Shown: in pieces, positions 15,983 to 23,200 of the stretch
How the letters are laid out: each line of letters begins with the position of its first letter
How positions within the stretch are numbered: position 1 is the first letter of the stretch
NCBI GenBank assembly: GCA_035495555.1
Contig: DATJFQ010000082.1
Location: forward strand, 1-64,000
Source of the DNA: DATJFQ01 sp035495555
GTDB lineage: Bacteria; Acidobacteriota; Vicinamibacteria; Vicinamibacterales; 2-12-FULL-66-21
Reading direction: 5' to 3'
Length of the DNA: 64,000 nucleotides
Position numbers and translations under genes: made by a program
The notes under the pieces: generated by a model
What the model was told of the DNA's origin: nothing
Database searches by the model: none
The model's input: the letters and a program-made list of their open reading frames with translations, nothing else

Positions 15983-18120
15983 AGCTGCCGCTCGAGTGGC
16001 TCCTGGATCTCGTCGACGTGCCGCGGGATGTCGAGGTCGTCGCGCGCACCCTTGGCCTGCGCGGCTTCGAGGTCGCGGCGATCGAACGGTCTCCCCACGC
16101 GGTGATTGATTTCGAAATCACCGCCAACCGCCCCGACTGCCTCAGCATCGTCGGCCTGGCGCGCGAAGCATCGGCCGCGTTCGATGTGCCCCTGCGCCTG
16201 CCGCCGACGGAAGCGGCGCGCGCCGGCGCGACGGCCGCGGCGGAAGCGCCGCCGGTCGACGTCGTGCTGGAGGATGCGGACGCGTGTCCCCGATACTGCG
16301 CGCAGGCGTTCGAGGTACGCGCGGGTGCGCAGACGCCGTCGTGGATGGTCGAGCGGCTGGAAGCCGCCGGCGTCCGAAGCATCAGCGCGATCGTCGACGT
16401 CACCAACTACGTGATGCTCGAGATGGGTCAGCCGACGCACGCGTTCGACCTCGAGAAACTCGACACGCGCACGCTGCGCATTCGCGCGGTCCGCGCGGGC
16501 GAGCGCATCCGGACGCTGGACGATGTCGACCGGCCGCTCGAACCCGGGATGCTCGTCATTGCTGACGGCTCGCGGCCGCAGGCGGTGGCCGGAGTGATGG
16601 GCGGTGCCGACTCGGAAATCGGCGGCCGCACGAAATGGATGGTGATCGAGAGCGCGTATTTCCAGCCCGCGTCCGTCAGGCGGACCAGCAAGCGGCTCGG
16701 TCTCAAGACGGAGGCGTCTGCCAGGTTCGAGCGCGGCGCGGACATCGACGCCGCTCCGCGGGCGATCGCGCGTGCCGCGCTGCTCTTCGAGCAACTCGGC
16801 GCCGCGCATCCGGCAGGCGCCCTGATCGACCGCTACCCCGCGCCTCGGAAGCCGCTGACCCTCACGCTTCGCGCCGACCGGATCGAACGCGTGCTCGGCA
16901 TGCGCGTCGCGGACAGCAAGGTTCCTGGAATTCTGGTCCCCCTCGGGTTCCAGGTAAACCCGAACCAGAACCCGAACCAGAACGAGAACGAGAACGAGAA
17001 CGAGAACCTCGAACATCGAAACGGAACCGCCGCACCGCCGAACCGCCGCCCCCCCGAACCGCGGGGGACGCGCTGGGATGTATGCGTCCCGTCGTTCCGC
17101 GTGGATGTGGAGCGGGAGATCGATCTGATCGAAGAGGTCGCGCGGCACGACGGCTACGCGTCGTTGCCCGCCACGTTCCCCGAACTCCAGGCCGCGCAGG
17201 CAGCGCCCGACGCGCGGACGCTGCTCGACCGGCGTCTGCGCCATGTGCTGACCGCGTGCGGGATGTCCGAAGCGATGACGTTCGCGTTCATCGAGCGTGC
17301 GGCCGCGCAGCCGTTCCTCGGCGACAGCCAGCCCTCCGAGCTGGCCAATCCGCTGTCGGAGAAGTATGCCGTGCTGCGGCCGTCGCTGCTCCCGGGCCTG
17401 ATCGATTCAGCGGCGCACAATCGGCGCCGCGAGCGGAAGGACATCCGTCTCTTCGAGACCGGAACACGGTTTCCCGCGGCGGGAGAGCAGCGTGCCGTGG
17501 CGGGCGTCTGGACCGGTGCCGGCACGCCGCCGCACTGGGGCGAGAAGCCCCGCGCTGTGGATTTCTTCGACCTGAAGGGCGTGGTCGATGCGATGCTGAG
17601 CGCGCTCGGCATCGAGGCGCGGTTCGACCCGCTGCAAAGGCCGTATTTCGTCGAAGGCCGCAGCGCGACTTTCACCAGTGCGTCGGGGACCGTGCTCGGC
17701 GAACTCGGTCAGCTCGAACACGAAGTGCTGAGCGCGCGGGGCCTGCCGCCGGGCGAACCCGTCTACGCATTCGAGATGGACGTCGATGCGGCGGCAGCGG
17801 CGCGTCCGCGCGCCGATCTGCGCGCGCAGTCGCTGCCGCGCTTCCCCGCGATCGTGCGCGACCTCTCGATTCTCGTCGACAATGGCTTGCCTGCGGCCAC
17901 GGTTCGTGGCACTATCCGTGCGGCGGCTCCCGAAACGCTCGCCGGGATCACCGAGTTCGATCGGTACCGCGGCGCCGGCGTTCCGGAAGGGCGCGTCAGC
18001 CTGTCGCTGCGTCTCACGTTTCGATCGCCCGATCGCACGCTGACCGACGCCGAGGCCGACGCAGCCATGGCGGGAATCGTGGAAGCGCTGGCGTCGACTC
18101 ACGGCGCCGTGCGTCGTTAG
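15979..18120 (+). CDS. pheT: Phenylalanyl-tRNA synthetase beta subunit with repeat-derived insert
   Basis: The 713-residue beta chain starts with GTG 15979, overlapping the pheS stop. It goes from MKLPLEWLLDLVDVP straight to ITANRPDCLSIVGLARE. The N-terminal OB-fold tRNA-binding domain of longer PheT proteins is therefore missing. B3/B4, B5 and the catalytic-like core follow, and the anticodon-binding FDX-ACB domain occupies about 620-713. Residues 327-364 are an Asn/Glu/Pro-rich insert encoded by an intergenic-type GAACCN/GAGAAC repeat, placed just before WDVCVPSFRVDVEREIDLIEEVAR. The frame is intact through it, so the gene should be functional. Confidence 0.95.
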   Translation: MKLPLEWLLDLVDVPRDVEVVARTLGLRGFEVAAIERSPHAVIDFEITANRPDCLSIVGLAREASAAFDVPLRLPPTEAARAGATAAAEAPPVDVVLEDADACPRYCAQAFEVRAGAQTPSWMVERLEAAGVRSISAIVDVTNYVMLEMGQPTHAFDLEKLDTRTLRIRAVRAGERIRTLDDVDRPLEPGMLVIADGSRPQAVAGVMGGADSEIGGRTKWMVIESAYFQPASVRRTSKRLGLKTEASARFERGADIDAAPRAIARAALLFEQLGAAHPAGALIDRYPAPRKPLTLTLRADRIERVLGMRVADSKVPGILVPLGFQVNPNQNPNQNENENENENLEHRNGTAAPPNRRPPEPRGTRWDVCVPSFRVDVEREIDLIEEVARHDGYASLPATFPELQAAQAAPDARTLLDRRLRHVLTACGMSEAMTFAFIERAAAQPFLGDSQPSELANPLSEKYAVLRPSLLPGLIDSAAHNRRRERKDIRLFETGTRFPAAGEQRAVAGVWTGAGTPPHWGEKPRAVDFFDLKGVVDAMLSALGIEARFDPLQRPYFVEGRSATFTSASGTVLGELGQLEHEVLSARGLPPGEPVYAFEMDVDAAAAARPRADLRAQSLPRFPAIVRDLSILVDNGLPAATVRGTIRAAAPETLAGITEFDRYRGAGVPEGRVSLSLRLTFRSPDRTLTDAEADAAMAGIVEALASTHGAVRR
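16957..17070 (+). repeat. Short-word repeat inserted in frame inside pheT
   Basis: 114 bases (38 codons) consist of CGAACCAGAACC words, five GAGAAC units and then GAACCGCCGCACCGCCG. The last block also occurs near 27190 in a non-coding array. Only the GAACC orientation is present, without the anti-word half. Confidence 0.85.
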
Positions 18121-18142
18121 TCAATTCAAGGATCTACATCGT

Positions 18143-18469
18143 ATGGCGAAAGCGGCCGTTGCTACTCCCACCTCCGAACTGGAATCGATCGACCGGCTGG
18201 AAGAGAAAGTCAGAGCGCTCGTCGGCGTCCTCGAGCGGATGAAGACCGATACGGCGCGGCTCAACGACGAGAACACGCGTCTCAAGGCGGACATCTCGCG
18301 CGCCAACGAGGAGAACACCCGGATGCGGGCCGATCTCGACGCTGTGAAGACGCGCCTGGGCGACGCCGAGGGCACGCGCGCCGAGCTGACGGCGCTGCGC
18401 GACGAGCGCGAGCAGATCCGCAGCCGCGTCGCCGACATGCTGACGCAGATCGAAGCGTTGAACCTGTAA
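18143..18469 (+). CDS. Coiled-coil protein, ZapB-like
   Basis: This 108-residue protein is almost all heptad-rich helix from residue 10 to the end (LEEKVRALVGVLERMKTDTA, LNDENTRLKADISRANEENT). It has no signal peptide or enzyme motif. It lies 26 bases before zapA, suggesting a Z-ring-associated role like ZapB. That role is inferred from shape and context, because coiled-coil similarity alone is not diagnostic. Confidence 0.7.
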   Translation: MAKAAVATPTSELESIDRLEEKVRALVGVLERMKTDTARLNDENTRLKADISRANEENTRMRADLDAVKTRLGDAEGTRAELTALRDEREQIRSRVADMLTQIEALNL

Positions 18470-18495
18470 GCGCGAATCTCCGGAAAGGGATCCGA

Positions 18496-18843
18496 ATGGA
18501 TCAGACCCGCGTCGTAACCGTGGAGATCAACGGGCAGCGGTACCCGATCCGCAGCAATCTCGACGCGGCGTACATCGCGGAGCTGGCGGCATACGTGGAT
18601 CAGAAAATGGCGGTCGCGCATCGCGAGTGCCCGCAGGGCGACTCGCTGAAGGTGGCCGTGCTGGCGGCGCTCAACATCGCCGACGAGTGCTTCCGCGCAC
18701 GCGACGAAGACGCGACGCGGCGGCGAACGCTCAACTCGCGCGCCGAGGAACTCGAGAAGATGCTCGACCTGGCACTGGGAATCCAGGTAGAGCCCGCCGC
18801 GGACGCGGCCGCCAGCTACCCGACTCCCAACTACGCCGGGTGA
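18496..18843 (+). CDS. zapA: Cell division protein ZapA
   Basis: ZapA bundles FtsZ filaments at midcell. The 115-residue protein begins VVTVEINGQRYPIRSNLDAAYIAELAAYVDQKM, the ZapA N-terminal domain, and continues with KVAVLAALNIADECFRARDE and a coiled-coil tail. A GAAAGGGA ribosome site precedes the ATG. The probable 6S RNA gene follows about 110 bases downstream, a neighbourhood seen in many bacteria. Confidence 0.92.
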   Translation: MDQTRVVTVEINGQRYPIRSNLDAAYIAELAAYVDQKMAVAHRECPQGDSLKVAVLAALNIADECFRARDEDATRRRTLNSRAEELEKMLDLALGIQVEPAADAAASYPTPNYAG

Positions 18844-18885
18844 AGGTCGCGGACCTGTTCCGCGCATTCGGCTGCGCAGATCTGA

Positions 18886-18891
18886 GATAAT
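18886..18891 (+). promoter_or_regulatory. Candidate -10 box upstream of 6S RNA
   Basis: GATAAT lies 60 bases before the proposed mature 5' end, so it would give a processed precursor. No clear -35 is visible. Confidence 0.3.
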
Positions 18892-18951
18892 CATTCCGAC
18901 AACTGCGGCTCCCGACAGCTGCGAAAGTTGCCGGTCTTTTCGGGATCCCTG

Positions 18952-19119
18952 CTTTGCGCGTGATGGATCGGAGGCTCGGTTTGAGCCAATGTTCCATCCA
19001 AGCGAATCGCGACGCTGCGCTGTGTGCATGCCTCTGTTCCGAGGAAGCCTGACGCGCGGCTTCAGACAGCGGTTCCACCTGCTTAGTGCAGGTTCAAACG
19101 ACCTCCCCACACGGCAAAG
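18952..19119 (+). ncRNA. ssrS: Probable 6S RNA
   Basis: 6S RNA binds sigma-70 RNA polymerase by mimicking an open promoter. Here the ends pair: CTTTGC with GCAAAG, then GGAGG with CCTCC and GGTTTGAGCC with GGTTCAAAC. The interior contains TTGAGCCAATGTTCCATCC and GTGCATGCCTCTGTTCCGAG followed by GAAGCCT. These closely resemble the E. coli segments CTGAGCCGATATTTCATACC and GAGCATGCTCGGTCCGTCCG followed by AGAAGCCT. The ~168-base length and the position right after zapA fit. The ends are set from the closing stem and may be off by several bases. Confidence 0.75.
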
Positions 19120-19124
19120 CGGGG

Positions 19125-19320
19125 GCATTTACCGCGCGCGGCGCGGGGTGCTTGGGGCTCGGTACCTCGGACGGGTGCCGGGCACGGAGCACCGAGCCCG
19201 ACGCACATGGCGCGAAGCACCCATCCGAGGCCCGAAGCCCCAGGCCCGAAGCCCCCCACGCGAAGCACCCGTCCGAGGCACCAAGGCCCCAGCACCCCGC
19301 GCGCAGCGCGGAAAATCTAG
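19125..19320. repeat. GC-rich dispersed repeat cluster before rny
   Basis: The stretch contains CGCGCGGCGCGGGGTGCTTG at the left and CACCCCGCGCGCAGCGCGG at the right, which are near reverse complements. Between them lie alternating GAAGCACCC(A/G)TCCGAGGC words. The same core occurs near 41.96, 42.09 and 58.88 kb. Confidence 0.75.
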
Positions 19321-19338
19321 TACGCTGTGGCCTGACGT

Positions 19339-20913
19339 ATGGGTGCCGCAGCGACCAGCATCGTCTCCCTCATCGCGTCAGCGGCGGTCGGGCTCGGCCT
19401 GGCCGCGTCGTGGTTTGCCGGGCGGCGCCGCGCCGCAGCGGCGATGATCGCGGACGCGCAGCGCGCCGCCGCTGCCGATCGCCAGCAGGCGCAGCGCGAG
19501 GCGGACACCCTCAAGAAGGAAGCGGCCATCGAGGCCCGCGAGGCGGCGCACACGCTGGTCGCGAATGCCGAGCAGCAGGCCCGCGCCCGCCGCGATGAAA
19601 TCATCGGTCTCGAGCAATCCCTCGCCGACAGAACACGCGCGCTCGCCGATCGGCTCACGGCCGTCGAAGCTGTCGAGCGGGAACTGGCCGCCCGGGAGGC
19701 CGCGGCTGCAGACATCCGCGCGCGCGCGGAAGCAGACGTCGCGCGCGCCGAACAGCTCGTCGCGGAACGCCAGCGCGAACTGCAACGCGTCTCCGGCCTG
19801 AGCGCCGACGAGGCGCGCGAGCTGCTGATCAAGCAGATCGAGGCGGATGCGCGGCGGGACGCCGCCAACCTCGTCAAGCGCCTCGACGCGGAGGCGCGCG
19901 AGACGGCCGGCGAACGTGCGCGGCAGATCATCACCGACGCCATCCAGCGGAGCGCCGCCGAACACGCGATCGAAACGACCGTTTCTGTCGTCGACCTCCC
20001 GAGCGACGACATGAAGGGCCGCATCATCGGCCGCGAGGGGCGCAACATCCGCGCGCTCGAGACGACCACCGGCGTCGAGCTCATCATCGACGACACCCCG
20101 GGCGCCATCATCCTGTCCTCGTTCGATCCGCTCCGGCGGGAGATCGCCCGTCAGGCAATCGAGCGGCTCATCGCGGACGGCCGCATCCACCCGGCGCGCA
20201 TCGAAGAAGTCGTCGAGAAAGTGCGGACGGAGATGGAGACCGCGGTTCGCCGCGACGGCGAAGCCGCCGCTTTCGAGCTCGGGCTCTACGATCTGCACCC
20301 CGAAGTGGTCGCGTTGATGGGACGCCTGAAGTTCCGGACGAGCTATGGACAGAACGTCCTCAATCATTCGCGCGAAGTCGCGTTCCTTGCGGGCATCATG
20401 GCCAGAGAACTCGGCCTCGACGGCCATGTCGCGACCCGCGCCGCATTCCTGCACGACATCGGCAAGGCCATCGACCGCGATCTCCAGGGCACGCATCTGG
20501 AACTCGGCCTCGATTTCCTGCGCCGGCACGGGGAGCAGGAACCCGTGCTGCAGGCCGTCGCCGCGCACCACATGGACATCGACTGGCCGTCGCTCGAGGC
20601 CATGATCGTGCAGGCCGCCGACGCCATCTCGGCCGCGCGCCCTGGCGCGCGCCGCGAAATCCTCGAGTCGTACGTCAAACGGCTCGAGAAGCTCGAGGGC
20701 ATCGCTGACTCCTTCAAAGGCGTTTCTCGCGCGTTCGCCCTGCAGGCCGGCCGCGAAATCCGGATCGTCGTGGAAAGCGAACGCGTGTCGGACGAGGAGG
20801 CCGTCTGGCTCTCCAAGGACATCGCCCGCCGAATCGAGAACGAGCTGGAATATCCCGGCCAGATCAAAGTCACCGTCATCCGGGAGACGCGCGCCATTGA
20901 ATATGCCCGCTGA
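19339..20913 (+). CDS. rny: Ribonuclease Y
   Basis: RNase Y is a membrane-anchored endoribonuclease that starts mRNA decay. The 524-residue protein has an N-terminal membrane helix (about 5-25), a long charged coiled coil (30-215) and a KH domain with KGRIIGREGRNIRALE. The HD domain follows, with NHSREVAFLAG, LHDIGKA and HHMDIDWPSLEAM. The order and length match the family. The stop codon overlaps the start of thiL. Confidence 0.96.
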   Translation: MGAAATSIVSLIASAAVGLGLAASWFAGRRRAAAAMIADAQRAAAADRQQAQREADTLKKEAAIEAREAAHTLVANAEQQARARRDEIIGLEQSLADRTRALADRLTAVEAVERELAAREAAAADIRARAEADVARAEQLVAERQRELQRVSGLSADEARELLIKQIEADARRDAANLVKRLDAEARETAGERARQIITDAIQRSAAEHAIETTVSVVDLPSDDMKGRIIGREGRNIRALETTTGVELIIDDTPGAIILSSFDPLRREIARQAIERLIADGRIHPARIEEVVEKVRTEMETAVRRDGEAAAFELGLYDLHPEVVALMGRLKFRTSYGQNVLNHSREVAFLAGIMARELGLDGHVATRAAFLHDIGKAIDRDLQGTHLELGLDFLRRHGEQEPVLQAVAAHHMDIDWPSLEAMIVQAADAISAARPGARREILESYVKRLEKLEGIADSFKGVSRAFALQAGREIRIVVESERVSDEEAVWLSKDIARRIENELEYPGQIKVTVIRETRAIEYAR

Positions 20914-21934
20914 CACGGCAGCACCCGCGGCCCGGCTGACCGTGGCAGACGAGGGGGAGCGCGGCATCATCGCACGCATCCGCTCTCGCCTCGCCGCAGA
21001 TCCGTCATGGGCCGTCGTCGGCCTCGGAGACGACGCAGCGGTTGTCGAGCCTCTTCGCGGGGCGCTCCAGGTCCTGACGACGGACAGCCTGGTCGAGGGC
21101 GTCCACTTCGATCTGCGATTCAGCCGTCCGTCTGACGTCGGATGGAAGGCGCTTGCAGTCAACCTGTCGGACATCGCGGCCATGGGTGCAGCGCCACGAA
21201 CCGCACTGCTCTCGCTGGCGCTCCCCTCGTCCTTGCCGATCCAGGCCTTCGATGAACTCATCGATGGGTTCCTGGCGCTCGCGCGCGAAAACCGGGTCTT
21301 CCTCGCCGGCGGCAACATCACGCGATCGCCAGGTCCGCTCGTGGTCGACGTCACGGCAACCGGAACCGTCAGGCGCCGCGACGTCCTGCGTCGTGCGGGC
21401 GCCAGGCCTGGCGACGGCGTTTTCGTGACGGGTTCCGTAGGCGCCGGTGTGGCGGGCCTGGAGTGTCTGCGCGGCGGTGGTGTCGGTATCGAAGCCGAAG
21501 AGATGGGCGCGGCGGTCGAGCGCTACCGGCGTCCGGCCCCGCGATCGCGGATCGGCGCCCTGCTCGGTCGATCGCGCGCCGCCAGTGCCTGCATGGATCT
21601 GAGCGATGGGCTGGCAGACGCGGCGACGCAAGTCGCGGAAGCCAGCGGCGTCGGTCTCCGGCTCGACGCGTCCGCGCTGCCGATCGATGCCGGGGCGAGG
21701 CGCTGGTTCGAGCGGCAGGGGAAAGATCCGTTGCTGGCCGCGGCCGCGGGCGGCGACGATTACGAATTGCTGTTCACGGTGCCACGCAAACGGACAGGGC
21801 AGCTGCGACACGTCGCGCAGCAGGCGCGTGGGGTGCCGCTGACGCGCATTGGCGAGGTCACGGCGGAACCCGGCGTCGTGCTGGTTCGGGACGGCAGGCT
21901 GGAACCGCTGCCAGCCGGGTTCGTCCACTTCTGA
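20903..21934 (+). CDS. thiL: Thiamine-monophosphate kinase
   Basis: ThiL makes thiamine diphosphate from thiamine monophosphate. The 343-residue AIR-synthase-fold enzyme has GLGDDAAVV, TTDSLVEGVHFDL, NLSDIAAMGA, MDLSDGLADAATQVAEASGVG and AAGGDDYELLFTV. It starts at ATG 20903, overlapping rny by 11 bases; TTG 20897 is a less likely alternative. The DUF2062 gene follows six bases later. Confidence 0.95.
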   Translation: MPADTAAPAARLTVADEGERGIIARIRSRLAADPSWAVVGLGDDAAVVEPLRGALQVLTTDSLVEGVHFDLRFSRPSDVGWKALAVNLSDIAAMGAAPRTALLSLALPSSLPIQAFDELIDGFLALARENRVFLAGGNITRSPGPLVVDVTATGTVRRRDVLRRAGARPGDGVFVTGSVGAGVAGLECLRGGGVGIEAEEMGAAVERYRRPAPRSRIGALLGRSRAASACMDLSDGLADAATQVAEASGVGLRLDASALPIDAGARRWFERQGKDPLLAAAAGGDDYELLFTVPRKRTGQLRHVAQQARGVPLTRIGEVTAEPGVVLVRDGRLEPLPAGFVHF

Positions 21935-21939
21935 ACCGA

Positions 21940-22434
21940 ATGCAGTCGCCCCGAATCCGGCGCTGGCTCGACCAGCTGCTGCACACCCACGACACGCCTC
22001 AACGAACCGCGGCCGCGTACGCGCTCGGCGTCCTGTTCGGGTTTTCTCCGCTCCTTGGCCTGCACACCCTGCTCGGCATCGCGCTGGCGTTCGCGCTCAA
22101 CCTCAATCGGGTGGCGGTCCTGCTCGGAATCTACTCGAACCTTCCGTGGATTCTGCCGGCGTATTACACACTGGTCACGATGCTCGGCGCCGCGATCCTG
22201 CGCGCGCGGGTGCCGCCGCGCCTGCTGCAGGATCTCACCGGCGCCTTCCGCGACGCGTCCTGGGCAGACTTCCGTCACCTCGCGCACGCTCTCAAACCGC
22301 TGCTCTGGTCCTATGTGCTGGGTTCGACGATCGGGGCCATCATCCTCGCGTTCATCGCGTATCGCGTCGCGCTGGCGACGATCATCGCGCACCGCCGGCA
22401 CCTGGTAAAACTGCAAGACCAACATCATCAATAA
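21940..22434 (+). CDS. DUF2062 family membrane protein
   Basis: This 164-residue protein has the DUF2062 pattern TAAAYALGVLFGFSPLLGLH and NRVAVLLGIYSNLPWILPAYY. Three or four membrane helices are apparent, the last at about 128-150. The function is unknown. It is probably co-transcribed with thiL. The start ATG 21940 is chosen because it begins the family N-terminus. Confidence 0.85.
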   Translation: MQSPRIRRWLDQLLHTHDTPQRTAAAYALGVLFGFSPLLGLHTLLGIALAFALNLNRVAVLLGIYSNLPWILPAYYTLVTMLGAAILRARVPPRLLQDLTGAFRDASWADFRHLAHALKPLLWSYVLGSTIGAIILAFIAYRVALATIIAHRRHLVKLQDQHHQ

Positions 22435-22464
22435 GTTACAAGTCTGCACTCGGGGAGTTTCGTT

Positions 22465-22494
22465 TTGACGGCCCCCCCTTCCAGCCGGTATAGT
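22465..22494 (+). promoter_or_regulatory. Promoter of the 3D-domain gene
   Basis: TTGACG (22465-22470), an 18-base C-rich spacer and TATAGT (22489-22494) form a good sigma-70 promoter. It is followed by a ~70-base GC-rich leader (22500-22570) that can fold around AGCCCAGCCGGCCC and GGCGGCGGCTGCGGGCT. Confidence 0.65.
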
Positions 22495-22570
22495 GAAGGC
22501 GGGTCGAGCGCCCGAGCCCAGCCGGCCCATTGGCGGCGGCTGCGGGCTGGCCAAGCCCACCGGTTGAGAC

Positions 22571-23065
22571 ATGCTGATTTCCAGATCCCTCGGCCGGAAA
22601 CTGGTCGTCACCGCGATGGCCGTCTCGGGGTTCGTCCTCTACCGGGAATCAACGGTGATTGATTCGGTGATGACGCCCCCGGCGCTGCAGGCGACGCTCC
22701 TGCCCTCGACCGCTCCCCCTGCCGCCGGAGGCCGTCTCGATTTCACCGCGACCGCCTACTGCAAGGGCACCACGACGGCCTCGGGCGTGAACGTCCGTAC
22801 CGGGATTGCGGCCGCCGACCCCGACCTGCTGCCTGTCGGCTCCGTCGTCCAGATCGACCGCCTCGAAGAGCGCTACAACGGGATCTACACGATCATGGAT
22901 ACCGGCCCCGCCGTTCAGGGCCGCCACATCGATATCTACATGTGGAACTGTACCGAAGCGCTGGCGCTCGGGCGCCGCGAGGCCAAAGTCACGGTGCTTC
23001 GGCTCGGCTGGAACCCGAAGGCGACGGCGCCCAGTCTGATTCACAGATTCCTTGCGCGTCGGTGA
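22571..23065 (+). CDS. Exported 3D (Asp-Asp-Asp) domain protein
   Basis: This 164-residue protein has an N-terminal hydrophobic segment (about 9-24) and a 3D domain at about 58-145: FTATAYCKGTTTASGVNVRT, AAADPDLLPVGSVVQIDRLE, YTIMDTGPAVQGRHIDIYM. The three Asp residues of the MltA-type fold are present. Such proteins act on peptidoglycan or resemble the lytic enzymes, but the exact activity is not shown. It is transcribed alone toward the convergent ABC exporter, with a repeat array between. Confidence 0.85.
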   Translation: MLISRSLGRKLVVTAMAVSGFVLYRESTVIDSVMTPPALQATLLPSTAPPAAGGRLDFTATAYCKGTTTASGVNVRTGIAAADPDLLPVGSVVQIDRLEERYNGIYTIMDTGPAVQGRHIDIYMWNCTEALALGRREAKVTVLRLGWNPKATAPSLIHRFLARR

Positions 23066-23200
23066 ACAGTGGCCAGTTGGCAGTTCCCAGTTGCCAGTTC
23101 CCAGTTGCCAGTGCCCAGTTCCCAGTGCCCAGTGCCCCGTCTTCAGTTGCCGGTTTTCAGTTCACAACTGGCTACTGGTTACTGGCTACTGGCTACTTCG
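23066..23200. repeat. Word/anti-word array (CCAGTT then AACTGG) between convergent genes
   Basis: CCAGTTG/CCAGTTC words repeat about ten times from 23070 to 23160. ACTGGCTACTGG words follow at 23167-23198. The left and right halves pair. The right half forms the last codons and stop of the ABC gene that ends at 23179. Confidence 0.8.

Noticed and set aside
16957..17070. pheT frameshift or assembly error
   Set aside because: The reading frame is kept on both sides, and the expected WDV-SFRVDVE segment follows directly.
22495..22570. Known cyclic-di-AMP or cyclic-di-GMP riboswitch
   Set aside because: I could not find the conserved core blocks of either class; it is reported only as an unassigned structured leader.
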